Shown piece by piece: positions 35,767 to 45,484 of a DNA stretch of 64,000 nt (position 1 is the stretch's first letter; the number at the start of each line of letters is the position of its first letter). The notes beneath the pieces were generated by a model. The model was not told where the DNA came from. It worked only from the letters and a program-made list of their open reading frames with translations, and did not search any database. The DNA is from Brevirhabdus pacifica (GTDB lineage Bacteria > Pseudomonadota > Alphaproteobacteria > Rhodobacterales > Rhodobacteraceae). The translations under genes were made by a program, and so were the position numbers. Where the stretch lies: positions 1,917,691-1,981,690 of the forward strand of contig NZ_PGFI01000011.1 of the NCBI RefSeq assembly GCF_002797755.1, read 5' to 3'.

Positions 35767-37650
35767 ATGCTCAGAATTGAAAACATCTCCTACTCGATCG
35801 AGGGGCGTCCGCTCCTGCACCAGGCCTCGGCCGTCATCCCCACCGGGCACAAGGTCGGGATCGTCGGGCGCAACGGCACGGGCAAGACCACGCTGTTCAA
35901 GCTGATCCGGGGGGAGCTGTCGCTGGACGATGGCGAGATCACCCTGCCCTCGCGCGCCCGCATCGGCGGCGTGGCACAGGAGGTCCCCTCGTCCGAGACC
36001 TCGCTGCTGGACACGGTGCTGGCGGCCGATACCGAGCGCGCGTCGCTTCTGGCCGAGGCCGAGACCGCCACCGATCCCAACCGCATTGCCGAGGTTCAGA
36101 CCCGGCTTGCCGACATCGACGCCTGGTCCGCCGAGGCGCGCGCCGCGACCATCCTCCAGGGCCTGGGGTTCGACACAAAGGCGCAGGCGATGCCCTGCTC
36201 GGCCTACTCGGGCGGCTGGCGGATGCGGGTGGCGCTGGCGGCGGTTCTGTTCTCGGCCCCCGACTTCCTGCTGCTGGACGAACCGACCAACTACCTCGAC
36301 CTCGAAGGGGCGCTGTGGCTGGAGACTTACCTCGCCCGCTATCCCCATACGGTGCTGATCGTCAGCCACGATCGCGGCCTTCTGAACCGCGCCGTGGGAT
36401 CGATCCTGCATCTCGAGGATCGCAAGCTGACCCTCTACCCGGTGCCTTACGATCTGTTCGCCCAGCAGCGCGCGCAGCGCCTGGCGCTGGCCGAGTCGGA
36501 GATGCGCAAGCAGGAGGCGCGGCGCCAGCACATGCAGGCCTTCGTCGACCGCTTCCGCTACACGGCCTCCAAGGCCCGTCAGGCCCAGTCGCGCCTGAAG
36601 ATGCTGGAAAAGATGCAGCCCATCTCGACCCCCGAGGAGGCCCGATCGCGCAGCTTCACCTTCCCCACGCCCGAAGAGTTGTCGCCGCCGATCATCGCGC
36701 TGGAACAAGGGGTTGTGGGCTATGACGGCAAGCCGGTCCTGAGCAATCTGAACCTGCGCATCGACCCCGACGACCGCATCGCCCTGCTGGGCCGCAACGG
36801 CGAGGGCAAGTCGACCCTGTCGAAGATGCTGGCCGGCAGGCTGGAGCTGATGGACGGCAAGCGGGTCAGCAGCTCGAAGCTGCGGATCGGCTATTTCGCC
36901 CAGCACCAGCTGGACGAGCTGGACGCCGGCGCAACCCCCATCGCCCACGTCATGCGCCGGCTGAAGGACGTGCCGCCCCCCAAGGCCCGCGCGCGGCTGG
37001 CGGGCTTTGGCCTTGGCGCGGCCCAGGCCGACACCGAGGTGGGGCGCCTTTCGGGGGGCCAGAAGGCGCGGCTGTCGCTGCTGATGGCGACGCTCGACAA
37101 CCCGCACATGCTGATCCTCGACGAGCCGACCAACCACCTCGACATCGAAAGCCGCGAGGCCCTGGTCGAGGCGCTGACCGCCTATACCGGCGCCGTCATC
37201 CTGGTCAGCCACGACATGCATCTGCTGTCGATGGCGGCCGACCGGTTGTGGCTGGTCCAGGGCGGTCGCGTCACCCCCTACGAAGACGACTTGGAAGCCT
37301 ATCGCAAGATGCTTCTGTCGGGCGACAAGTCCCAGTCGGGGCATAATGCGAAACCTGAGAAGCCCGCCGCAAGCCCTGACAAGCAAAAGCAGAAAGCCAA
37401 ACGCGCACCCCGCGACCGGGTGCTGGCCCTGCGCGCCGAGGTGCGCAAATGCGAAGAGCGGGTCGAGAAGCTGGCCGACATGCGCCAGCGCATCGAACGG
37501 CGCCTGGCCGACCCCAAGATGTACGAGAAATCCACCCCCGACGAGATCGAGAACTGGAAGCGCAAATATGCCGAGGTCGTGGACGGGGTCGCCCGGGCCG
37601 AGGCCCTTTGGGTAAGCGCATTGGAAAAGCTTGAAACCGCCGAGGCCTGA
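35767..37650 (+). CDS. ABC-F family ATPase (YheS/Uup-like)
   Basis: Soluble twin-ABC ATPase of 627 residues acting on ribosomes rather than transport. Domain 1 has [25 protein letters not shown] and [11 protein letters not shown]; domain 2 has [25 protein letters not shown] and [11 protein letters not shown]. The linker between them contains [22 protein letters not shown]. After residue ~540 there is a Lys-rich segment and a coiled-coil C-terminal domain ([23 protein letters not shown]), as in Uup-type proteins. No membrane part exists. The ATG follows AAAGGGGG. Confidence 0.93.
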   Translation: MLRIENISYSIEGRPLLHQASAVIPTGHKVGIVGRNGTGKTTLFKLIRGELSLDDGEITLPSRARIGGVAQEVPSSETSLLDTVLAADTERASLLAEAETATDPNRIAEVQTRLADIDAWSAEARAATILQGLGFDTKAQAMPCSAYSGGWRMRVALAAVLFSAPDFLLLDEPTNYLDLEGALWLETYLARYPHTVLIVSHDRGLLNRAVGSILHLEDRKLTLYPVPYDLFAQQRAQRLALAESEMRKQEARRQHMQAFVDRFRYTASKARQAQSRLKMLEKMQPISTPEEARSRSFTFPTPEELSPPIIALEQGVVGYDGKPVLSNLNLRIDPDDRIALLGRNGEGKSTLSKMLAGRLELMDGKRVSSSKLRIGYFAQHQLDELDAGATPIAHVMRRLKDVPPPKARARLAGFGLGAAQADTEVGRLSGGQKARLSLLMATLDNPHMLILDEPTNHLDIESREALVEALTAYTGAVILVSHDMHLLSMAADRLWLVQGGRVTPYEDDLEAYRKMLLSGDKSQSGHNAKPEKPAASPDKQKQKAKRAPRDRVLALRAEVRKCEERVEKLADMRQRIERRLADPKMYEKSTPDEIENWKRKYAEVVDGVARAEALWVSALEKLETAEA

Positions 37651-37653
37651 GAC

Positions 37654-38295
37654 ATGGACATCACCTTCCTCATCACGGCCTTCACGACGCTTTTCGTCAT
37701 CATCGACCCCATCGGCCTGACGCCGGTGTTCGTGGCGCTGACCCAGGGCCACACCCGGGCCGCCCGCCGGGCCATCGCCGTGCGCGCCTGCCTGCTGGCG
37801 ATGGTTCTTCTGACCGCCTTTGCCCTCTTTGGCGAGGCGCTTTTGGGGTTCGTCGGCATCTCCATGCCCGCCTTCCGCATCGCCGGGGGCATCCTTCTGT
37901 TCCTGACCGCCCTCGACATGCTGTTCGAGCGCCGGGCGCGCCGGCGCGAGGATTCGGTTGACGAGGTGCCGGATCCTTCGGTCTTTCCCCTTGCCATCCC
38001 GTTGATCGCGGGCCCCGGCGCCATCGCCTCGATGATCCTGCTGACCGATGGCGCCATCGCCCGCAGTGGCACGGGCGACACGGGCGCCATGGTGCTGGCC
38101 TTCGGCGCGGTGATCCTGGTCATGTGCCTGGTGGTCTCGGCGGCGCTGGTGATGTTCCTTTCGGCCGCGATTTTCGAGCGTTTGCTGGGCAAGACGGGCA
38201 TCAACGTCGTGACCCGCCTGCTGGGGATGCTGCTGGCCGCGCTGTCGGTGCAGTTCGTGGCCGACGGCATTCGCGAATTATCGCTTATCGGCTGA
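37654..38295 (+). CDS. MarC family integral membrane protein
   Basis: Inner-membrane protein of 213 residues with about six hydrophobic helices. FFVIIDPIGLTPVFVAL-like (FVIIDPIGLTPVFVALT) at the N-terminus and PLAIPLIAGPGAIASMILL in the middle are the two inverted-repeat signatures of MarC/YhgN/SnatA. Some archaeal members transport glycine/alanine; the role in bacteria is unclear and the link to multidrug resistance was not upheld. It starts 3 bp after the ABC-F stop. Confidence 0.93.
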   Translation: MDITFLITAFTTLFVIIDPIGLTPVFVALTQGHTRAARRAIAVRACLLAMVLLTAFALFGEALLGFVGISMPAFRIAGGILLFLTALDMLFERRARRREDSVDEVPDPSVFPLAIPLIAGPGAIASMILLTDGAIARSGTGDTGAMVLAFGAVILVMCLVVSAALVMFLSAAIFERLLGKTGINVVTRLLGMLLAALSVQFVADGIRELSLIG

Positions 38296-38354
38296 TTTCG
38301 CTGTCGCCCGGCGGGGCACATGGGTTAAGGTCATGGCATCCGAATGGGGGTCAC

Positions 38355-38936
38355 ATGACAGGCGACAACCTGGCCGAACTTGGTTATTTCGTGCTGCTCG
38401 GCGGGGTGATCCTGGGATATTTCCTGATCAGCAACCGTCACGCGCTGGCCAAACTTTTTCAGTTCGGCATGCTCTGGGGCGTTATTTTCGTAGGCGTCGT
38501 AGCCCTTGCCGGGCTGTGGGACGACCTTGAACGCCGCGTCGTGCCACGCCAGGCGGTTTTCGCCAGCGAGGGCCGCATCGAGGTGCCGGTCAACCGCGAC
38601 GGACATTTCTACCTTACGCTCGAGGTCGGCGACACACCGATCCGCTTCGTCATCGACACCGGCGCGACCGACGTGGTCCTCAGCCGCGACGATGCCGAGC
38701 GGCTGGGCTTCGACATGAGCACGCTGGGTTTCGCCGGCGAGGCGCGCACCGCCAACGGCCGGGTCCGCACCGCGCGGGTCGAGCTTGAGAATGTGGGCGT
38801 GGGCGATCTGCGCGATTCCACCCTGCCGGCCTATGTCAACGAGGGGGAGATGGACACCTCCCTGCTGGGCATGGCCTATCTCAAGCGTTTCGAGAAGGTC
38901 GAGATCAGCAAAAAGACCATGGTTCTCAAGCGCTAA
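38355..38936 (+). CDS. TIGR02281 family membrane-anchored clan AA aspartic protease
   Basis: Retropepsin-like protein of 193 residues. Two hydrophobic helices (about residues 8-24 and 36-53) anchor it, then comes a periplasmic aspartic protease domain with the catalytic FVIDTGATDVVLS near residue 103 and the second conserved block LLGMAYLKRFEKVEI. One DTGA motif implies a homodimer. Known relatives are common in alphaproteobacteria with no settled substrate. The ATG at 38355 has GGGGG upstream, and the longer open frame that begins within marC is rejected. Confidence 0.9.
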   Translation: MTGDNLAELGYFVLLGGVILGYFLISNRHALAKLFQFGMLWGVIFVGVVALAGLWDDLERRVVPRQAVFASEGRIEVPVNRDGHFYLTLEVGDTPIRFVIDTGATDVVLSRDDAERLGFDMSTLGFAGEARTANGRVRTARVELENVGVGDLRDSTLPAYVNEGEMDTSLLGMAYLKRFEKVEISKKTMVLKR

Positions 38937-38960
38937 GCCTGAAGCCAATCGCGCGCCGAG

Positions 38961-39443
38961 TTAGCCCGCGGCCTTCGCGCCGCCCGATTCCGCCTTCTTC
39001 TCCCACTTGCCCGATTCCTGGCTCCAGTACTGGGCCGCGGCACCCGCGCCCGTCAGGCTGCGCCACTGGTTGCGGGCGGTCTCCAGCGCGGCGGCATCGC
39101 CGCCGTCGAAGATCACGCAGACACGGGCATACTCGTCCAGTTCATCGGGGGTGACGGGGGCGCCCTCGACGCTCATCAGGCACTGGGGCTCGTTGGCCGC
39201 GCGGCCTGCCCCGGTGCCCAGCAGCACCGGCTGGTGACGGTCATGGGGGCCGCCCTCAAGCCCGTGGGGCAGAAACCCGTCGGCCGGGCCCTGCCACAGC
39301 TTGTCGTCCAGCCATGTCAGGAACCCCTCGGTCCGCCCCCGGATCGCCACCGGCCAGCCCTGGCCGCGCGCCGCGCCGATCAGCTTGGGCAGCGCCGCCT
39401 CCAGCGGCTCGCGCGTCAGGTGGTAGAAAAAGACGCTGCCCAT
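38961..39443 (-). CDS. holC: DNA polymerase III subunit chi (HolC)
   Basis: Clamp-loader accessory protein linking the replisome to SSB, 160 residues. FFYHLTREPLEAALPKLIGAARGQGWPVAIRG and LDDKLWQGPADGFLPHGLEGGPHDRHQPVLLG are the conserved blocks; RVCVIFDGGD is the third strand. The C-terminal ~30 residues (Lys/Glu/Ala-rich) extend beyond the usual core, as in other alphaproteobacteria. It lies 7 bp after pepA, as in many proteobacteria, and is translated with it. Confidence 0.93.
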   Translation of the reverse strand: MGSVFFYHLTREPLEAALPKLIGAARGQGWPVAIRGRTEGFLTWLDDKLWQGPADGFLPHGLEGGPHDRHQPVLLGTGAGRAANEPQCLMSVEGAPVTPDELDEYARVCVIFDGGDAAALETARNQWRSLTGAGAAAQYWSQESGKWEKKAESGGAKAAG

Positions 39444-39450
39444 GGTGCGA

Positions 39451-40932
39451 TCAGCCCTCGTAATAGTCGCGGATCATCCGGTCGAGGGCGCGCACGCCCC
39501 AGCCCGTCGCCCCCTTGGGCGCGAAATCCGTCTCGGTCTTGACCGAGGCGGTGCCCGCGATGTCGAGGTGGATCCACGGCACGTCCGGCTTGACGAAACG
39601 CTGCAAGAACTGGGCCGCGGTGATCGACCCGGCCGCCCGGCCGCCGACGTTCTTGATATCGGCGATGTCGGATTTGATCAGCTTGTCATAGCCATCCGAC
39701 AGCGGCATGCGCCAGGCGCCCTCGCCCTCGTCCCCGGCTGCCTTGAGGAAGGCGTTGCAAAGCGTGTCGTCATTCGAGAAGACGCCGGCGTTCTCGTGGC
39801 CCAGGCCGATGATGATCGCGCCCGTCAGCGTCGCCAGATCGACAATGCCCGAGGGTTTGAACCGCTCCTGCGCGTACCAGAGCACGTCGGCCAGGACCAG
39901 GCGGCCCTCGGCGTCGGTGTTGATGACCTCGATCGTGTCGCCCTTCATCGAGGTGACGACATCGCCCGGGCGCTGCGCCTTGCCGTCGGGCATGTTCTCG
40001 ACCAGGCCGATGAGGGCGACCACATTGGCGCGCGCCTTGCGGCTGGCCAGGGCGTGCATGACACCCGCCACGACACCGGCACCGCCCATGTCCATGGTCA
40101 TGTCCTCCATCCCCGCCGCGGGCTTCAGCGAAATGCCGCCCGTGTCGAAGACGACGCCCTTGCCGACCAGGGCGAAGGGCGCGCCGCCCTTCTCGCCGCC
40201 CTGCCATTCGATCACCGCCACCTTGGACGGGCTGTCGGACCCCTGGCCCACGCCCAGCAGCGCGCCCATGCCCAGCTTCTCCAGCTCGGGCTCTTCCAGG
40301 ATCTCGACCTTGGCGCCCAGCGCCTCCAGCTTCTGAAGCCGCTCGGCAAAGCTGGTGGTGGTCAGGATGTTCGAGGGGGCGCTGACCAGATCGCGGGTCA
40401 GGAAGACGCCTTCGGCCACGGCGCGCATGTCGGCGAAACGCTCGGCCTCGGCCTCGGGCTCGGTGCACAGCACACGGGCATCGCGCGCCTCGGCGGCGCC
40501 GTTGTCGTCGCGGGTCTTGTGATCTGTGAAGGCATAGGCCCGCAGCGCCACGCCATAAGCGACATCAGCAAGGGCGTACTTGCCGTCAGCCAGCACCGTC
40601 AGCGGCGCACCGGCCATGAACTTGGCCAGGGTCGCGCCGGCCTTGCGGGCGGGTGCGGGCGCCTTGGGACGCCGGTCCAGCTTGACCAGCATGACCGCCT
40701 CGGCCTCCATCCCCGACGGGTAGGCAAAGCCGTGGCCCTCACCCTCCTTCAGCTTCTCGAAGCCTTCGGAGGCGAGAAACCGCTCAAGCGCGCCGCGGGT
40801 CAGCCGGTTCACCCGCCGCCCGGCCCGGTCAAGTTTGCCGTCGCAGGTGGCAAAGACAGCCAACCGGCCCTGGGTTTTCTGAATGGCATCGGTGTCCAGC
40901 GTGTCGAAACTGACGGCTACGGGTTTGGTCAT
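39451..40932 (-). CDS. pepA: Leucyl aminopeptidase (cytosol aminopeptidase)
   Basis: M17 dinuclear metallo-aminopeptidase of 493 residues. The signature NTDAEGRLVLADVL, the metal-binding GKGVVFDTGGISLKPAAGMEDMTMDMGGA and catalytic Lys/Arg pair within these blocks are intact. The N-terminal macro-like domain is shorter and less conserved. AGGAGGTT immediately precedes the ATG. In E. coli PepA also binds DNA; nothing here speaks for or against that. It is divergent from lptF. Confidence 0.95.
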   Translation of the reverse strand: MTKPVAVSFDTLDTDAIQKTQGRLAVFATCDGKLDRAGRRVNRLTRGALERFLASEGFEKLKEGEGHGFAYPSGMEAEAVMLVKLDRRPKAPAPARKAGATLAKFMAGAPLTVLADGKYALADVAYGVALRAYAFTDHKTRDDNGAAEARDARVLCTEPEAEAERFADMRAVAEGVFLTRDLVSAPSNILTTTSFAERLQKLEALGAKVEILEEPELEKLGMGALLGVGQGSDSPSKVAVIEWQGGEKGGAPFALVGKGVVFDTGGISLKPAAGMEDMTMDMGGAGVVAGVMHALASRKARANVVALIGLVENMPDGKAQRPGDVVTSMKGDTIEVINTDAEGRLVLADVLWYAQERFKPSGIVDLATLTGAIIIGLGHENAGVFSNDDTLCNAFLKAAGDEGEGAWRMPLSDGYDKLIKSDIADIKNVGGRAAGSITAAQFLQRFVKPDVPWIHLDIAGTASVKTETDFAPKGATGWGVRALDRMIRDYYEG

Positions 40933-41057
40933 GGAACCTCCTGAAACTCTGTTGCGTCAGTGATAGTGCCCCGCCCCGCCCTTGGCCAGTTACCAGTTTT
41001 CGCGCTGGGGCAATTGGGTTAGGTTCGCGGCCAGAGCAGCAACCGCCGGGGGGATCC

Positions 41058-42203
41058 TTGCGCACCTTCGACAGATACATGCTGTCGCAACTGACGGTCA
41101 CCTTCGCCTTTTTCGCGCTGATCCTGGTAGCGGTCTACTGGGTGAACCGCGCGATTTCCCTGTTCGACCGTCTGATCTCGGACGGGCAGACCGCGTGGGT
41201 GTTCCTTCAGTTCACGGCCCTGACCCTTCCCAACGTGATCCTGCTGGTGCTGCCGGTCGCCGCGTTCGTGGCGACGCTTTACGTGACCAACCGCGTGATC
41301 TCGGAAAGCGAGTTCGTGGTGATGCAGTCGGCCGGCATGTCGCCCTATCGCCTTGTGCGGCCCGCTCTGGTCTTCGGGCTGGGCGTGACGCTGGTGATGT
41401 CGATCCTGGCCCATGTTCTGGTTCCCCTCAGCCGGGTCGAGATCGGGCGCATGCAGGCCCGCGTCGCCCAGGACGTGACCGCGCAGCTTCTGACCGAGGG
41501 GCAGTTCCTGCACCCCGCCGACGGTGTCACCCTCTACATCCGCGAGATCACCGAGCGGGGAGAGCTTCGGGACATCCTGCTGGCCGACCAGAGCAGCGAG
41601 AAGGTCGACGTTCTCTACCTCGCCGACCGGGCACTGGTGGTGCGGGCCGAGGAAGGGCCGCAGCTTGTGATGTTCGACGGCATGTCCCAGACCCTGCGCC
41701 TGCCCGATCAGCGGCTTTCCACCGTCGCCTTCAAGGATTTCTCCTATGACCTGAGCGGGTTCCTCGAGGAAGGGGGCATCGGCCGCCCCGACCTGCGGTT
41801 CCTGCCGACGAGCGAGCTTCTGGCCGCCAGCCCCGCGTCCCGCGCGGCGACCGGAAAATCCCGCGCCGCCTTCCTGACCGAGGCCCATTCGCGCATCGCA
41901 CAGCCCTTCCTGGGCCTGTCGCTGGCGGTGATCGGGGCCTCGGCGCTGTTGTTGGGCGGGTTCAGCCGCTTCGGTGTCACACGCCAGATCCTTGTGGCGG
42001 TCTTCGCGGTGATCGCGCTGCAACTGCTCAACAACCTGGCGGTGGATGCCGCCACCACCGACGAGACCATGTGGCCCACCCTCTACATGCCGCCGATCGT
42101 CGGGCTGCTCTTTGCGCTGGGGGTGCTGTGGCTGGCCGCGCGCCCGGCCCTTTTCGTGCGCCGCAGCGCGGATGCGGCCCCCGCACCGGAGGCCGCGCCA
42201 TGA
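41058..42203 (+). CDS. lptF: LPS export ABC transporter permease LptF
   Basis: Inner-membrane component of the LptB2FG extractor, 381 residues from a TTG at 41058 (GGGGGG upstream); an ATG seven codons later is possible. Six hydrophobic segments, three on each side of a ~130-residue periplasmic beta-jellyroll. FDRYMLSQLTVTFAFFALIL and ISLFDRLISDGQ at the start, GMSPYRLVRPALVFG in the coupling region. It overlaps lptG by ATGA. Confidence 0.94.
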   Translation: MRTFDRYMLSQLTVTFAFFALILVAVYWVNRAISLFDRLISDGQTAWVFLQFTALTLPNVILLVLPVAAFVATLYVTNRVISESEFVVMQSAGMSPYRLVRPALVFGLGVTLVMSILAHVLVPLSRVEIGRMQARVAQDVTAQLLTEGQFLHPADGVTLYIREITERGELRDILLADQSSEKVDVLYLADRALVVRAEEGPQLVMFDGMSQTLRLPDQRLSTVAFKDFSYDLSGFLEEGGIGRPDLRFLPTSELLAASPASRAATGKSRAAFLTEAHSRIAQPFLGLSLAVIGASALLLGGFSRFGVTRQILVAVFAVIALQLLNNLAVDAATTDETMWPTLYMPPIVGLLFALGVLWLAARPALFVRRSADAAPAPEAAP

Positions 42204-43297
42204 TCCTGCACCTCTATTTCATGCGGAAATTCCTGAAGAACTTCCTGATCGTGCTGGCCGTGTTCGTGGCGATCACCGTCCTGGCCGATATGGTCGAGCA
42301 GATCCGCCGCTTCGAAAGCGATGCGGTCGGTCTGGGCGAGGCGCTTCAGCTTGCCTTGCTCAACACCCCCGCCAACCTTTACCGGATCCTGCCGCTGCTG
42401 GTGATCCTGTCGACGCTCAGCCTCTTTCTGGGCCTTGCCCGCACCTCCGAGCTGGTGGTGACGCGCGCCGCCGGCCGCTCGGCGCTGCGCAGCCTGGCCG
42501 CGCCGGTGATCGCCGCCCTCGGGCTGGGGATCTTCGCCGTCGCCGTCATCAATCCGATCGTCGCCGGCACGCTGAAACAGTCCGAGTTGATCGCCGACCG
42601 CTTCGCCAACGGCAACGCCAGCGTGCTGTCGATCAGCCGCGAGGGGCTATGGCTGCGTCAGGGCAACGCTGAGGGGCAGACCGTGATCCATGCCCAGCGC
42701 GCCAACCTTGACGGAACCGAGATGATCGGCGTCAGCTTCCTGGCCTTCGGGCGCGATGCCGGCCCCCTATACCGGGTCGAGGCGCAGCGCGCCGAGCTGA
42801 CCGAAGGCGCTTGGAACGTGATCGACGGCAAGCGCTGGGAGTTCCCGGATGTCGAAAACCCCGAGGCCCAGGCGCGCCGCTTCGAGACCCTGCGCATCCC
42901 CTCGGACCTGACCCGCGATGCGATCCGCGAAAGCTTCGGCACGCCCTCGGGCATTCCGATCTGGCAATTGCCCGAATTCATCGAGCGGATGGAGAAAGCG
43001 GGCTTCTCTGCCCGTCAGCACCGAGTCTGGTTCTGGATGGAGATGGCGCACCCGCTGCTGCTGGTGGCGATGGTGCTGATCGCGGCGGGCTTTACCATGC
43101 GCCACACCCGCTTCGGGCGGACCGGCGTCATGCTGCTGATGGCCTTGCTGCTCGGATTCGGGATTTTCTTTCTGAAGAATTTCGCGCAGATCCTTGGCGA
43201 GAACGGGCAGATCCCCGTGCTGCTTGCCGCGTGGGCGCCGCCCGTGGCGGGCATCATGCTTTCGCTCGGCCTGCTATTCCATACCGAGGACGGCTGA
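42200..43297 (+). CDS. lptG: LPS export ABC transporter permease LptG
   Basis: Partner of LptF, 365 residues. LYFMRKFLKNFLIVLAVFVAITVLADMVEQIRRF opens the first helices; SELVVTRAAGRSALRSL is the coupling helix contacting LptB; a periplasmic jellyroll follows, then three helices ending IFFLKNFAQILGENGQIPVLLAAWAPPV. The ATG overlaps the lptF stop and its own stop overlaps the lptD start (TGATG), so F, G and D are co-translated. lptB and lptA/C are not in the window. Confidence 0.95.
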   Translation: MILHLYFMRKFLKNFLIVLAVFVAITVLADMVEQIRRFESDAVGLGEALQLALLNTPANLYRILPLLVILSTLSLFLGLARTSELVVTRAAGRSALRSLAAPVIAALGLGIFAVAVINPIVAGTLKQSELIADRFANGNASVLSISREGLWLRQGNAEGQTVIHAQRANLDGTEMIGVSFLAFGRDAGPLYRVEAQRAELTEGAWNVIDGKRWEFPDVENPEAQARRFETLRIPSDLTRDAIRESFGTPSGIPIWQLPEFIERMEKAGFSARQHRVWFWMEMAHPLLLVAMVLIAAGFTMRHTRFGRTGVMLLMALLLGFGIFFLKNFAQILGENGQIPVLLAAWAPPVAGIMLSLGLLFHTEDG

Positions 43298-45462
43298 TGC
43301 GCCTGCGACGATCCCTTTGCCTTGCCCTTCTGATGTCCCTGGCCCCCGGCCTCGGGGCGGATCCGGGGACATGGGGGCCGGGAAGCGCCGCCCTTGCACA
43401 GCAGGCGTCCCAACCCGCGACCCTGCTGGCCGACAGCGTCCGCATCACCGGCCAGCAGACCATCATCGCCCGCGGCAATGTCGAGGTGCTGCATCAGGGC
43501 ACACGCCTGCGCGCCCAGGCGATCAGCTATGACGGCGTCAGCGAACGTCTGTCGATCGAGGGGCCGATCTACCTGACCGATGGGCCCGACACGGTGCTGG
43601 TGGCCGATGCCGCCGGGCTGGACCGGGACCTTCAGGACGGCATCCTGACCGGCGCGCGGCTGGTGCTGAACCAGCAGCTTCAGATCGCGGCGGTCGAGGC
43701 CAACCGCATCGGCGGCCGTTATACCCAGCTTTACAAGACCGTCGCCTCGTCCTGCCAGGTCTGTGCCGACCGCCCCGTGCCCCTGTGGCAGATCCGGGCC
43801 GAGGAGATCGTCCACGACAGCGAGACGCGCCAGATCTATTTCCGCAACGCCCAGTTCCGGGTCGCGGATGTGCCGGTCTTCTACCTGCCCCGCCTGCGCC
43901 TGCCCGACCCGACGCTGAAACGCTCCACCGGGTTTCTGGTGCCCTCGTTCCGCACCACCAGCGTTCTGGGCACCGGCATCAAGATCCCCTATTTCATCGC
44001 CATCGGGCAGGACAAGGACCTGACCCTGACGCCCTACCTGACCACCTCGGGGTCGCGCACCCTCGAGGCGCGCTATCGCCAGGCCTTCACCTGGGGCGAG
44101 ATCGAGGTCGAGGGCGCCTATACCGATGACGAGCTGCGCCCCGCCGAGGGGTCGCGCGGGTATCTCTTCGCCACCGGCAACGCCCGCCTGCCCCAGGATT
44201 TCCGGCTGATCTTCGATGTCGAGCGGGTCAGCGACCCGGAATACCTGCTGCAATACGGCTATCCCAACAAGGACCGGCTGGACAGCGAGGTGCGCATCAC
44301 CCGCACCCGCCGTGACCAGCACATCAACCTGCGCGTGGTCGAGTTCGAGTCGCTGCGCACCGGCGAGGACAACAGCCTTCTGCCGACGCTGGTCGGGGAC
44401 ATTGACTACCACAAGCGGTTTTCCCCCGACGTGATCGGCGGCCAGGTCAACCTGCGCTTCCAGCTGCACGGCCATTACCGGGAGTCGGATGCCGACAGGA
44501 TCGGCCGCGACGTGCAGCGCAGTTCGGCGCGGCTGGAGTGGAAACGAAGCTGGACGTTGAACAACGGCATGGTCGCCGCCCTCCATGCACGGGGCGCCGC
44601 CGACCTTTACGGCATCTTTCAGGACAGCAGCTTTCGCCGCGAGGAGCTGCGCACCGCCGCCTTCGGCGCGGCCGAGCTGCGCTGGCCGCTGGAGCGACAG
44701 ACCGCCCGCGCCCGCCACTTGCTGGAGCCCGTGGCACAGCTGGTCTGGTCGCCCCGCTCGACCGTCAGCGTTCCCAACGAGGATTCGGTCGTTGTCGAGT
44801 TCGACGAGGGCAACCTGTTCTCGCTGGGCCGCTTTCCCGGCTATGACCGCTATGAGCAGGGCACGCGCCTGAACCTGGGCCTGTCCTATACCCGATACGA
44901 TCCCGCCGGCTGGTCCACCGGTGTGACCGTGGGCCGGGTGGTGCGCATGCGGGACCTGGGTCAGTTCACCGAGGGTTCGGGGCTGAGCGGACAGGCCTCG
45001 GACTGGCTGGTCACGACCCATATCGGTGGGTTGGGCGGGCTGAGCCTGTTGAACCGCGCCCTCTTCGGTGACGACCTGTCGCCCGACAAGAACGAGCTGC
45101 GCCTGGCCTATGCCGGCCGGAGGGGCGAGCTGGCAGCCAGCTACATCTGGCTTGAGGCTGACCCGGCCGAGTCCCGCCCCTCGGACACGAGCGAGCTTAC
45201 CATGACCGGCAAGCTCGGGATCGGCCGCCAGTGGGTCGCCTCGACCGAGCTGCGCTACGACTTCGAGGCCAACCGCCCCAGCCGCGCGGGGCTTGGCTTG
45301 GGCTACCGAAACGAGTGCGTCACGATTGATCTTTCGGTCTCGCACCGTTACGCCTCGTCTACGAGCAGTTCGGCGGATACGGACCTTGGCCTTCAGGTCT
45401 CGCTGAACGGTTTCGGCGCCAAGAACGACGGACGCGCCTACCGGCGCAGCTGCATGAACTAG
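43297..45462 (+). CDS. lptD: LPS-assembly protein LptD
   Basis: Outer-membrane beta-barrel that inserts LPS, 721 residues. A signal peptide (residues ~1-36, up to ALAQQ) is followed by an OstA/LptA-like jellyroll (ATLLADSVRITGQQTIIARGNVEVL) and the LptD barrel. SSCQVCADRPVPLWQIRAEEIVHD with its CxxC, and FRNAQFRVADVPVFYLPRLRLPDPTLKRSTGFLVPSF are diagnostic. The C-terminus ends in alternating polar/hydrophobic strands. Cysteines near the end (ECVTIDL, RRSCMN) may complete disulfides. Its ATG overlaps the lptG stop. Confidence 0.95.
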   Translation: MRLRRSLCLALLMSLAPGLGADPGTWGPGSAALAQQASQPATLLADSVRITGQQTIIARGNVEVLHQGTRLRAQAISYDGVSERLSIEGPIYLTDGPDTVLVADAAGLDRDLQDGILTGARLVLNQQLQIAAVEANRIGGRYTQLYKTVASSCQVCADRPVPLWQIRAEEIVHDSETRQIYFRNAQFRVADVPVFYLPRLRLPDPTLKRSTGFLVPSFRTTSVLGTGIKIPYFIAIGQDKDLTLTPYLTTSGSRTLEARYRQAFTWGEIEVEGAYTDDELRPAEGSRGYLFATGNARLPQDFRLIFDVERVSDPEYLLQYGYPNKDRLDSEVRITRTRRDQHINLRVVEFESLRTGEDNSLLPTLVGDIDYHKRFSPDVIGGQVNLRFQLHGHYRESDADRIGRDVQRSSARLEWKRSWTLNNGMVAALHARGAADLYGIFQDSSFRREELRTAAFGAAELRWPLERQTARARHLLEPVAQLVWSPRSTVSVPNEDSVVVEFDEGNLFSLGRFPGYDRYEQGTRLNLGLSYTRYDPAGWSTGVTVGRVVRMRDLGQFTEGSGLSGQASDWLVTTHIGGLGGLSLLNRALFGDDLSPDKNELRLAYAGRRGELAASYIWLEADPAESRPSDTSELTMTGKLGIGRQWVASTELRYDFEANRPSRAGLGLGYRNECVTIDLSVSHRYASSTSSSADTDLGLQVSLNGFGAKNDGRAYRRSCMN

Positions 45463-45484
45463 GTTTTGGGTGAAGCGGAAGATC